Assembly: GCA_945861435.1 (NCBI GenBank)
Contig: CAMAUX010000001.1
Span: 1-64,000 of the forward strand
DNA: 64,000 bases
Source: Chthoniobacter flavus
GTDB lineage: Bacteria > Verrucomicrobiota > Verrucomicrobiia > Chthoniobacterales > Chthoniobacteraceae
Reading direction: 5' to 3'
Under the pieces are notes generated by a model. That model saw nothing but the letters and a program-made list of their open reading frames with translations, was not told the DNA's origin and made no database searches. A program made the position numbers and the translations under genes. Shown here piece by piece: positions 41,219 through 49,609 of the stretch. Within the stretch, counting starts at the first letter, position 1; each line of letters begins with the position of its first letter.

Positions 41219-44140
41219 ATGCAACGTGCGCTCCCCCTGGCGACACTGGTCTGCGGCTTCTTCCCGCGTCTGCTGCTCACTGCAGCTTCTGCGGCCGACA
41301 TGCCGGCCTCTGTGCCGTTGGAGATTCCGCCGTCCGCGCGCAGGCCGGTGATGTTGGAGGTTGCGCGAGGTGGCTTGGAAAGCGCTTCCACGCAGCTTCC
41401 GCGGGCGCGTCTGCCGGAGGGTTACCGGCTGGAGCGGGTTGCGGGGCCGCCGCTGGTCACGCATCCCATGGCGGCGTGCATCGGCGGGAAAGGGCGGCTC
41501 TTTGTCGCGGATGCGGTGGGGGTGAACTGGCGCAAAGCCGACCTCGAGGCGAGGCCACCCAACCGTGTGCTGCTGCTGGAGGACCGCGACGGCGATGGCG
41601 TCTTTGACCGCAGCACGGTCTTCGCCGACGGGATGACGTTCCCACAGGGCGCCCAGTGGCTCGACGGCAGCCTCTATGTGGCATCGCCTCCGGGAATTTG
41701 GAAGCTGACGGACACGGACGGGGATGGCGTGGCGGATGTGCGCGAGCAGATCGTCACCGGGTTCGATTACACGGGCAATGCGGCCGATGTGCACGGGCCG
41801 TTTCTGCATCCCAACGGCCGCTTGTACTGGTGCCATGGACGCAAGACCTTCCGGGTAACCGACGGGGCGGGCCGTGTGCTGCATGAAGGGGGGTGCGCGG
41901 GCGTGTGGAGCGCGCGTTCCGATGGGAGCGATGTGCAGTGGCATTCACTGGCCGCCGGCGACAATCCGGTGGAGATCGACTTCACTCCCGAGGGCGATGT
42001 GGTCGGGGTGCAAAATCTTTACTACAGCCAGCCGCGCGGCGACACGGTGGTGCACTGGCTGCCGGGCGGCGTGTACGAGAGGGCGGATCTGCCGCAGGTG
42101 ATCGCCGGCCGTCCGCGGACACTGGAGACGATGCCGGTGCTGCACAACTTCGGACACGTCGCGGTGAGCGGCGCGTGCTTCTGGCGGCACTGCCCGGAGG
42201 ACCGCGGTCATGCGGATGCACTGCAGTTCCTCGTGACCCACTTCAACACACAACGCGTGGTCCGTATCGAGCTCACCCCCGAGGGCTCCACGTATCGCGC
42301 GACGGAGAATGAGTTCCTGAAACTGGAGGATCCCGACATGCATCTCACGGATGTTTTGGAGGATCGCGATGGATCGCTCCTGGTGGTCGACACCGGCGGA
42401 TGGTTCCGGATCGGGTGTCCCTCCAGCCTCATGGCAAAGCCCGAAGTCCCGGGCGCCATCTATCGGATCCGCCCGCCGGCCGGCGCGCCCGCCGTATTGG
42501 CAAAGGCTTGGGCCGTTCCCTATCGACCGGCTGCAAATGTCCTGTCAGCGATGCTTGGCGAGCTTTCGTCTCCCAGACCCGCGGTGGTGCGGCGGGCTCT
42601 TGCGCAGGTTGCAGAAGAAAGTCGCACGGAACCGGAGGTGGCGGCTGCGTTGCGCTCGCTAATGGGGCGCCCGCTGGATGCGCCGCTCGAACACGCGCTG
42701 CTTTGGGCAGCGCAGCGGACTGGAGCGGTGAAGCTCGTGGACTGCGCGCAGGCGCGCTCACCGCTTGAGCTCAGTCGGCTTATGCTGAGTGTGGCTGCGG
42801 GTGCTGAGGGGAAGCGGCCCTCGGAGCTGGTCGCCTTTGCGGCTGCGCGCATTGATGACAAGGACGCTGTGCTCGCACGAACCGCGCTGCGCCTTGTGGT
42901 GGAGCAGGGTGAGCCGCCGGCGGAACTGGTGGAGCAGATGCGCGGCTGGCTTTCCGGCGCCGAAGTTTCTGCGGAGCGACTGCGCGCAGTAAAGACGGTC
43001 GCAGGCGGGCTTCTGCGCAAAAAGGCAGGGGAGGTGCTCGTGGGCGCAATGCTGCGGCACCCGTCTGCGGAACTGCAAAGAGCCGGGCTGGAGGTGATCG
43101 TGGGCCAACCCAGCGGACCTGCTTCCGCCGAATGGATCGAGCCACTGGAAACACTCCTCGCATCGCCATCCGGTCCGCCGCCGCTGTTGCTCGATGCCCT
43201 GCGCAAGCTCCGCGCACCGCAGATCGATGCCGCTTTGGACGCGTTTGCCTCGGACTCCGGTCGTCCTGCAGCTCTGCGCCTCAAGGCTCTGGATGCCATG
43301 GCAACCCGGCGCATGACGCCGGAGCTCGTGGCCATGCTGCTCGCGGGGGCCCGGGATCCTGTTTCTGCGGCGACACGCATCGAGGCCGCGCGCATTCTCG
43401 GTGCGGCGTCGCTGACCGACGCACAGATCGAGGTGAGTGCCTGGGTGCTCGCCACTGCGGGACCCGTGGAACTCAAGGAACTGCTGCCGATAGTGCGACG
43501 CACAAAGAGTCCGGCAGTGGCGCGCCGTCTTGCGGAGTCGCTGGCGGCCAATCCGGCCCTCGCGAGTCAGCAGGAGAGCGTGTATCGGACACTTTTCCAG
43601 AGTCATCCGCCGGAGCTCTTCGAGCAGATAATCTTGCCAGCGTTGCGGCGCGAGGAGGTGCATGCCGAAGCCAAACGGCGGCAGATCAGTCCGCTTGCGG
43701 AGAAGGCTGCGGCTGTTGGAGGACAGGCGCAGGCCGCCGGGCGTGCATTGTTCTTAGCGGGACGCGGGAGTTGTGTGGCATGTCATCGGGTCGGGGATGC
43801 GGGGCGCGCGATCGGCCCTGATCTCTCTAGGATCGGCTCCATCCGCACGGAGCGTGACCTTGTGGAAAGCATCCTGTTTCCGAGCAACACCCTGGCGCGT
43901 GATTACGAGGCGCACGTGGTGGAGCTGCGCGGCGGGAGTGCGGTGACCGGGGTGATCCGCAGCCACACGGCGGAGGGATTGCTGGTCGTGGAGGTTTCCG
44001 GGGAGGAGCGCAACGTGCCGCTCGCGGAGATTGTCTCGGACACGGTGCTGACGCAAAGCCTGATGCCATCGGGCCTCGATGCTACGCTCTCGGAACGGGA
44101 GTTGGTGGAGATGGTGGCATGGCTGCGATCGCTGCAGTGA
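41219..44140 (+). CDS. PVC-type heme-binding CxxCH protein (dehydrogenase-like propeller with HEAT repeats)
   Basis: 973 residues from ATG 41219, preceded by AGGA at 41207-41210. A signal peptide covers about 1-26. The N-terminal ~450 residues are a beta-propeller of the PVC 'membrane-bound dehydrogenase' type, with LLLEDRDGDGVFD and KLTDTDGDGVADV repeats. HEAT-like helices follow (about 450-830). The C-terminal domain has the c-type heme motif CVACH (852-856), then GPDLSRIG and a ligand region near TEGLLVVE. It would be an extracytoplasmic redox enzyme for sugars or alcohols. Substrate unknown. Confidence 0.85.
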   Translation: MQRALPLATLVCGFFPRLLLTAASAADMPASVPLEIPPSARRPVMLEVARGGLESASTQLPRARLPEGYRLERVAGPPLVTHPMAACIGGKGRLFVADAVGVNWRKADLEARPPNRVLLLEDRDGDGVFDRSTVFADGMTFPQGAQWLDGSLYVASPPGIWKLTDTDGDGVADVREQIVTGFDYTGNAADVHGPFLHPNGRLYWCHGRKTFRVTDGAGRVLHEGGCAGVWSARSDGSDVQWHSLAAGDNPVEIDFTPEGDVVGVQNLYYSQPRGDTVVHWLPGGVYERADLPQVIAGRPRTLETMPVLHNFGHVAVSGACFWRHCPEDRGHADALQFLVTHFNTQRVVRIELTPEGSTYRATENEFLKLEDPDMHLTDVLEDRDGSLLVVDTGGWFRIGCPSSLMAKPEVPGAIYRIRPPAGAPAVLAKAWAVPYRPAANVLSAMLGELSSPRPAVVRRALAQVAEESRTEPEVAAALRSLMGRPLDAPLEHALLWAAQRTGAVKLVDCAQARSPLELSRLMLSVAAGAEGKRPSELVAFAAARIDDKDAVLARTALRLVVEQGEPPAELVEQMRGWLSGAEVSAERLRAVKTVAGGLLRKKAGEVLVGAMLRHPSAELQRAGLEVIVGQPSGPASAEWIEPLETLLASPSGPPPLLLDALRKLRAPQIDAALDAFASDSGRPAALRLKALDAMATRRMTPELVAMLLAGARDPVSAATRIEAARILGAASLTDAQIEVSAWVLATAGPVELKELLPIVRRTKSPAVARRLAESLAANPALASQQESVYRTLFQSHPPELFEQIILPALRREEVHAEAKRRQISPLAEKAAAVGGQAQAAGRALFLAGRGSCVACHRVGDAGRAIGPDLSRIGSIRTERDLVESILFPSNTLARDYEAHVVELRGGSAVTGVIRSHTAEGLLVVEVSGEERNVPLAEIVSDTVLTQSLMPSGLDATLSERELVEMVAWLRSLQ

Positions 44141-44254
44141 TGGGGCCGGCGGGGCGGCGCGAATTACCAAACGGTTGGGCGTCTTTGCGTCGTCCGCTCG
44201 CGCGGCGCAAGCTGACTCTCCGGGATGGTCTGCGCCCGCGGAGCGTCGTGCCGA

Positions 44255-45571
44255 TTATTTCCCACCGCCCTTGTTCCCAATCGCGTAAAGGAATGCCCTG
44301 CCCTTGAGAAAAATTCTCCCATCCGCGACCGCGGGTGCGGCGCCGCACGGATCGCCGAGATCGGACTCGGCGAGGATTTCCAGAGTGGGTCCGGCCTTCA
44401 GCACGATGGATTTTCCGGCAGTGGCAAAGTAGATGCGGCCATCGGCTGATGCGATCGGGCTCACGTCGGGATTGACCCCCGCAAGACGTTCCTTGAAGAG
44501 CTCATCGCTGTTCCCAACGCGGACACAGCGCACGACGCCGGGGGCGTTCACCCGGAAGATGAAATCGCCGAAGGCGACCGGTGAGGAAACCCCTTCCGCC
44601 ATGGGACTGACCCTCCATTTGAGATGGGTGGTCGTGACATCGCCGTGGCCGCTGGGGTCCACCACGACTCCCGGATGGCCGGTCCGTCCCCCGATCGCGT
44701 AGATCAGACCATTTGCAATCACCGGTGAAGACACGGGCCAGATCTTGCGATCCCAATTGCAGGACCACAGAGCTTCGCCGTTTGCGGGATCGAGCCCCTG
44801 CATGGCGTGTGTCGCGGTAACGAGCAGTTGCGGCCTGCCTGCGATGGTCGTCAGCACCGGGGACATGTGGCCGAGGTCGGTGTCCGGTCGCTTTTTCTCC
44901 CAGCGCACTTTTCCCGTGGCGACGTCGAGGGCGAGGATGCTTGCCGCGGGCGCCTTGCGCTCGAGCAGGAGAATCACGGTGTCTTGGAAAACCACGGGGC
45001 TGCTGACGACTGCCACGTCGAACTTGTCGGGATCGCTCAGCGTGTGGGACCAGAGCAGGTTGCCCTCGAGGTCGAGGGCATGGAGGATCGACGAGCCGAA
45101 CAGTGCGAAGATGCGGCCCTCCGCGACGACGGGAGTCGGCACCGCATAGCCACCGCGCAAATCCTTCAGGCATAAAGGGCCCAGAGCGACCACGGTGTCC
45201 CAGATTGGTTTGCCGGTGGCCGCGTCGTAGGCCGCCACTCGGTGTTCTGGTTGGACGGTGCGCTTGTCCGTCGTGCCCTTGGGCCAGTGCGCTGCAGTGA
45301 CGAACACCCTGCCGTTGAATACCACGGGACTGGATGGATTGAGGTCCGGCTCGCCCTCGTGAACCGTTGGTGGGAGCGGCGCTTTCCAGAGAAGGTTTTT
45401 GCCTTCCTTGCCTCCCCATTCCAAGGGAAGCCCCGTGGCGGTTGTCGCTCCCATTCCTGTGGTGCCGCGGAATCCCGGCCAGTTTTCCGCCGAGGCAGAG
45501 GAGAGTGAGAGCAGGAGGGCCGCAGCGAAGGGGATCCAGAGATCCTTGGGGGTCTGGGTTCGATTGTGCAT
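44255..45571 (-). CDS. Secreted PQQ-like beta-propeller protein
   Basis: 438 residues with a signal peptide ending near SASA. Repeated blades show the PQQ/BamB pattern, for example ILALDVATGKVRWEKK, LHALDLEGNLLWSHT and LDPANGEALWSCNWD. It starts ENWPGFRGTTGMG, the usual opening of the verrucomicrobial and planctomycetal 'PQQ-binding-like beta-propeller' proteins. Whether it binds PQQ or is a non-enzymatic scaffold is unclear. It is the last gene of the minus-strand glycan cluster and ends convergently with the heme-binding gene. Confidence 0.82.
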   Translation of the reverse strand: MHNRTQTPKDLWIPFAAALLLSLSSASAENWPGFRGTTGMGATTATGLPLEWGGKEGKNLLWKAPLPPTVHEGEPDLNPSSPVVFNGRVFVTAAHWPKGTTDKRTVQPEHRVAAYDAATGKPIWDTVVALGPLCLKDLRGGYAVPTPVVAEGRIFALFGSSILHALDLEGNLLWSHTLSDPDKFDVAVVSSPVVFQDTVILLLERKAPAASILALDVATGKVRWEKKRPDTDLGHMSPVLTTIAGRPQLLVTATHAMQGLDPANGEALWSCNWDRKIWPVSSPVIANGLIYAIGGRTGHPGVVVDPSGHGDVTTTHLKWRVSPMAEGVSSPVAFGDFIFRVNAPGVVRCVRVGNSDELFKERLAGVNPDVSPIASADGRIYFATAGKSIVLKAGPTLEILAESDLGDPCGAAPAVADGRIFLKGRAFLYAIGNKGGGK

Positions 45572-45625
45572 GGAGGCTTTGGGGGCGTGGTTGCCAGTGC
45601 GTTCAGGGCATTCGAGGGATCGGAG

Positions 45626-46300
45626 TCACGGCAGTGCTTCAGAATGGATGATGATCGAGCCGAGGTAGGCGGTGATGGCGCCATCCGCGATGATATACAG
45701 CGAACTCACAGCCTTCGTCTTGGACTCGAAGGCAACCCCCTCGGCTCTGTGTTGAAAAGGGCTCCCGTCCTTTCTTTGGCCTGAGAGGGTGAGGTCGTAG
45801 GTCCGCCTCGCGTAATCGATGGTCAGCGCAAAGGTGTAGAAGGAATTGATTTTGACCTCGGACTTTCTCAGCGCCACCACACCGCCGCGCCCGCTTCCGT
45901 CCGCCTGAAAACCAAGGCCGCCGTCCGCCCCTCCCTCGAGGAAAATCTCGCCGCACGGTGCGCCCGTGAAACCAAGGCGGAACGGTCTTCGCGCGGCGTT
46001 ATCGGGAAAAGTGACGGCGAGATCGAAGGTGATTTTGACCTTGTCGCCCACGGTGGGCGGGAACGTGTTTTTCAAATTCGCGCCCTTCATCATCAGCGCT
46101 CCGTGGTGGTTGTTCCAGCGGACAGCGACGACACGCGTGGTGTCTGGCTTGGCCTTTTCTGTGGGCAACCGGTCGGTCCATCCGTCCGTGCCAATGACGG
46201 TTTGGTCCAGTGCATAAGGCGGGGTGGCGAACGTGGTGCTGTAATCCGCGCGAGCGGAGGCGAGCGTGAGCGCGGCGGCGGCGAGCAATGGAAGCTTCAT
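45626..46300 (-). CDS. Secreted LamG/concanavalin-like domain protein
   Basis: 224 residues from ATG 46300 with a signal peptide ending near ASARA. The beta-rich mature part resembles a concanavalin A/LamG-type jelly roll: GWTDRL, VGDKVKITFDLAVTF, FTFALTIDYARRTYDLTLSG and a final LYIIADGAITAYLGSIIIH. It may bind glycan or serve as a surface lectin. It lies 13 nt after the M14 peptidase gene. No catalytic residues are recognised. Confidence 0.6.
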   Translation of the reverse strand: MKLPLLAAAALTLASARADYSTTFATPPYALDQTVIGTDGWTDRLPTEKAKPDTTRVVAVRWNNHHGALMMKGANLKNTFPPTVGDKVKITFDLAVTFPDNAARRPFRLGFTGAPCGEIFLEGGADGGLGFQADGSGRGGVVALRKSEVKINSFYTFALTIDYARRTYDLTLSGQRKDGSPFQHRAEGVAFESKTKAVSSLYIIADGAITAYLGSIIIHSEALP

Positions 46301-46313
46301 AGACAGAGACGCG

Positions 46314-47540
46314 TTATTTGCCGACGGCGGTTGCGTGCTCTTCACGCAGGAAGTGCATGAAGGCTACGGCGATGTCGCGGCCCAGTTCCCTTGCTGAGTG
46401 GGCGTTCACCTCGCAGCCCGCGGCATTGGCATAGGCGATCTCGACGGTGCACCCGAGGAGTGTGTTGGGCAGCGATCGCGCCCAGCCGGCGCTCAGCGGC
46501 GAGGGTCGTGCGATGTGCGTGTTGTAGCCCGCGCCAAAACGCAGGTTGTGGGCCTTCCTGTACAAGATGGGCCCCTGCTGCTCGCGCTCGAGCGCGGTGC
46601 AGAGTTTGTCCATGCGCGCGGCCATGTCCCGTTCCTCGGGCTCGAGAAAATGCACGGTTTCGTGGATGTCCGTGCGCAAAGCCGGGTCGTGGAGATCGAG
46701 GAAGAGGAGGGGGCGTCCCGCGCTCCACTCTGGCAGGCGTTTCTTCAAGGCCGCCACCTCTGGATAGCGCGGCGGGTCCCCGGCATAGTCGCGGTTATGG
46801 TCGAAGGGCGCGCGATTTTTTCCCTGATCGCCGTCCTCTGCCCCATCGGTGTCCATGAAGGGGGCGAAGAGGAAATCCACGTTGGCGCGGAGCCAGCGGC
46901 CCGCGGGATCATCGGCGAGCGCGCCTTCGACCAGGCCCTCCAGCGCGTAACTGGCCATCATCTCGCAGCAGTGATGCCGGCCGGTGATGGCCACGGCGTA
47001 GCGGCTCATCCCCTTTGGGTCGGCGATGCGCACCACGGGGACGTCGCGGTCCTTGCGTGTCTTGGTGAGAACCTCGAGGTGGAGGAAAGGATTGTCCCGG
47101 TGCCGGGCCAGACACGCGTCCAGATTCGCGCGCAGGTAAGGCATGCCCACCGAGAACCTCACATCATCGGCTTTCACCGGGAATTGAAACGTGAAGGCTC
47201 CGTCGGTCACTGCCTGCCCGCCCAGCCAGTTCCAAGTCCTGCCAGCATCGAGGCTGACGGCGGGTCCCCGCGCTCCGAGGTTGTCCCTGCCCAGCACAAA
47301 GGTGAGACGTTTGCCGCCCGCGCCGGTCACCCTGTAGTACCAGTAAAACCATGGCACCACGCTGTCGCGCTGGTCCGGGCCGAGCGTGACGGTTTCACCC
47401 TCAATCTTGTTCACGAGGATGTTCCCGCCGGGAAAGGAGGCATCGATTGTGAAGGACTGCCGGACCTGCGCAGACGCGGGCGGGGAGATGAACGCGAGCA
47501 GGCAGGCGATGACTGGAGAGAGAAGGCAACGTGAATGCAT
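46314..47540 (-). CDS. Secreted M14-like zinc carboxypeptidase
   Basis: 408 residues with a signal peptide (about 1-24). The N-terminal ~130 residues form a beta domain. The catalytic part has the H-x-x-E zinc pair His190/Glu193 (GRHHCCE), a third ligand His284 in FLDLHDP and a candidate general base Glu367 in CTVEIAYANAAG. This is the M14 set, of the kind seen in AGBL/Nna1-like and PVC peptidases. It would trim peptides or peptidoglycan amides outside the cell. It is 34 nt after the DUF5009 gene. Confidence 0.78.
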   Translation of the reverse strand: MHSRCLLSPVIACLLAFISPPASAQVRQSFTIDASFPGGNILVNKIEGETVTLGPDQRDSVVPWFYWYYRVTGAGGKRLTFVLGRDNLGARGPAVSLDAGRTWNWLGGQAVTDGAFTFQFPVKADDVRFSVGMPYLRANLDACLARHRDNPFLHLEVLTKTRKDRDVPVVRIADPKGMSRYAVAITGRHHCCEMMASYALEGLVEGALADDPAGRWLRANVDFLFAPFMDTDGAEDGDQGKNRAPFDHNRDYAGDPPRYPEVAALKKRLPEWSAGRPLLFLDLHDPALRTDIHETVHFLEPEERDMAARMDKLCTALEREQQGPILYRKAHNLRFGAGYNTHIARPSPLSAGWARSLPNTLLGCTVEIAYANAAGCEVNAHSARELGRDIAVAFMHFLREEHATAVGK

Positions 47541-47574
47541 ACGGTCGGGGCGGCTCTGGCGGGATGCTGGGGCG

Positions 47575-48759
47575 TCAGATCTTCAGGAAGAGTTTCCTGC
47601 GGAACATCCACCAGCAGACGAGCCAGAAGAGGAGCAGGGTGAGGTTCTGCTCCCACATGGCGCCGTAGCTCCCGCTGAAAAGGGCGGGGCCGAGATGGAT
47701 CTTGAGCGTGTCGCGGACCCATGGGCGCAGGAGCTGCGACATGAGGTACATCGCGATGGAGTTCATGCCGACGATGATCAGGAACTGCGACCACCGTTTG
47801 TATCCGAGCACATCGACGACCCAGTAAAACGCCGCAAGCAGCCACATGACGAATCCGCCGCTGTAGAGCGCCCATGACGGGGTCCAGATCCGCTTTACGA
47901 TGGGACACACGGTGGCGCCGGCGACTGTCCCCGCGGCGACAAGGATCAGCCCGCCAAGGAGGAGTGCCCGCAACTTGTCCCGTTGGTCTCGGGAGCTGCG
48001 CAGCAGCTCGCCACAGAGCAGGCCGAAGATCATTGTGGCCAGCGACGGGATGAAGTTGAGGGTGGCGTACCCGCCCTTGTTGAGGAGGAACGGGGTTTCG
48101 CGGGGGAAGAGGTTTAGAAACCACACATCGAATGCAGCAGCTGCATTCGTGTTCATGCCCCAGTGTGCGAAGAAGCCCGGGGGGATGGCGCCTTTTACGA
48201 TGAGATCAGGCGTGACGCCCACCGCAGCGTAATCGAAGCCTTCGGGGGGCAGCGGATGCAGTGCAAACCAGAGCCAGTAACCGCAGAGAATGGCGGCCGC
48301 GATGCCCGCCTGCAGTGTCCATCGCCGGTTGAGCAGGAGAAAAAGAAACGGATAACCGAGCCCGATCTGCGCGAGGACGTTGGGGAATTCCCAGTTCGTG
48401 CGTCCGGAGCGCGAACTAAGGAAAACCGCCAGCAGGATGAGGATGAGCGACCGAACAAGTGCGTGGCGGATTTGTTTGCCCAACGAATGCCCCTGCCCCG
48501 CGCGGCTCGCATACGAGTATGGCACCGCAACTCCGACCATGAACATGAAGCACGGCTGAATGAGGTCCCATGGGGAGCACCCAATCCACGCGACGTGATC
48601 GAAGCACCACGCCAGTGATTGCCAGAAGCTTCCCGGCAGCTTCTGCCCCGTCGCCACGACACCGAAGGAGTGGGACGCCATGAATAGCATGATGGCACCG
48701 CGGAAGGCGTCGAGAGAGGTGAGCCGTGCCGGCGGCGATTCAGGAGGGGTGGGTGACAT
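47575..48759 (-). CDS. DUF5009/heparan-alpha-glucosaminide acetyltransferase-like membrane protein
   Basis: 394 residues with about ten membrane segments. The start has RLTSLDAFRGAIMLFMASHS, the motif of the HGSNAT/YeiB and DUF5009 family, and PCFMFMVGVAVPYS follows. These proteins transfer acetyl groups across the membrane to terminal glucosamine residues in heparan-like polysaccharides. The neighbourhood of DUF4838, Gfo/Idh and SGNH genes supports a role in glycan uptake or modification. The catalytic His is not identified with certainty. Confidence 0.75.
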   Translation of the reverse strand: MSPTPPESPPARLTSLDAFRGAIMLFMASHSFGVVATGQKLPGSFWQSLAWCFDHVAWIGCSPWDLIQPCFMFMVGVAVPYSYASRAGQGHSLGKQIRHALVRSLILILLAVFLSSRSGRTNWEFPNVLAQIGLGYPFLFLLLNRRWTLQAGIAAAILCGYWLWFALHPLPPEGFDYAAVGVTPDLIVKGAIPPGFFAHWGMNTNAAAAFDVWFLNLFPRETPFLLNKGGYATLNFIPSLATMIFGLLCGELLRSSRDQRDKLRALLLGGLILVAAGTVAGATVCPIVKRIWTPSWALYSGGFVMWLLAAFYWVVDVLGYKRWSQFLIIVGMNSIAMYLMSQLLRPWVRDTLKIHLGPALFSGSYGAMWEQNLTLLLFWLVCWWMFRRKLFLKI

Positions 48760-48834
48760 GGGGGTGGTTCTGCCTTGGTTCTGACGATGAAATGAGCGGT
48801 GTCGATCCGCCGCGGCCGAGCCGGAGTCCGGAGC

Positions 48835-49512
48835 CTATGGCAGGAGGGGCATGATGGATTGGGCGACCTGTGCCGCCTGGAGCGCAGCGCCCTCGGGCGT
48901 GTAATGCACGCCGCCGCCATCCCACAGCTTCTTCGGGTGCTTCGCCACGAGCGAGTAAAGGTCATCCACCGGGATGCCGGCCTTGGTGATGTGCTCGGCG
49001 GCAGCTGCGTTCTTCTCGATGACGCTCGTGTCGGGCGCATCGTCCTTCTTCTGGCAGGGTGTGGTCGTGGCCCAGATGAGCCTCGCTTTCGGGGCGTGGT
49101 GTTTGAGTGTCGCGATGACATCCGCCAATCCGGTGCGGAGATCCGCAGTGTCGCCATGCAGGCCGAAGTTGAAGTGAATGACAGCGTAGGGATTCTGGCG
49201 GAGCACGAGCTTGAGTTCGTCGAGCAGCGCCGGATCGCCCACCGCCTTGGAGGTGCCGAGCAGCGAGACGTAGGCCTTGTCTTTAAGGGCGGTGCCGACA
49301 TCGGCTGCGTAACGCACGGTGATCGAGTCGCCGATGAGAAGGACCAGCGCGAGATCCGGCCCATTGGCAGCCTTGGTCTTGAGTGAGATGGTGGTCCAGT
49401 TCTGCGACTCGCGCGGTTTCTTGTAGTCGTAGAGATCCTGCGTCCATGCGGGAGACAGCGCCATTGCGGCGAACACTGCTGTTGCAGCGAGCGTGCGGGT
49501 TCTTGGGTTCAT
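48835..49512 (-). CDS. Secreted SGNH/GDSL hydrolase
   Basis: 225 residues from ATG 49512 with a signal peptide ending near AWTQ. Block I is LLIGDSITVRY and the last block is GGGVHYTPEGAAL with the His. A block III Asn lies in HFNFGLHGD. The middle is shorter than in the SGNH protein at 22337. It sits 75 nt before the DUF5009 gene and 97 nt after the DUF4838 gene, suggesting de-esterification of the same glycan. Confidence 0.78.
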   Translation of the reverse strand: MNPRTRTLAATAVFAAMALSPAWTQDLYDYKKPRESQNWTTISLKTKAANGPDLALVLLIGDSITVRYAADVGTALKDKAYVSLLGTSKAVGDPALLDELKLVLRQNPYAVIHFNFGLHGDTADLRTGLADVIATLKHHAPKARLIWATTTPCQKKDDAPDTSVIEKNAAAAEHITKAGIPVDDLYSLVAKHPKKLWDGGGVHYTPEGAALQAAQVAQSIMPLLP

Positions 49513-49609
49513 AAGGTTTCTGGGGTTGGGGATTGTTGGCTGGTGTCGACAGGGACTCTGCGCGCGTGCGGCGGACACGCATCCCGCATCAGTTGGTCAT
49601 TGCCCGGGA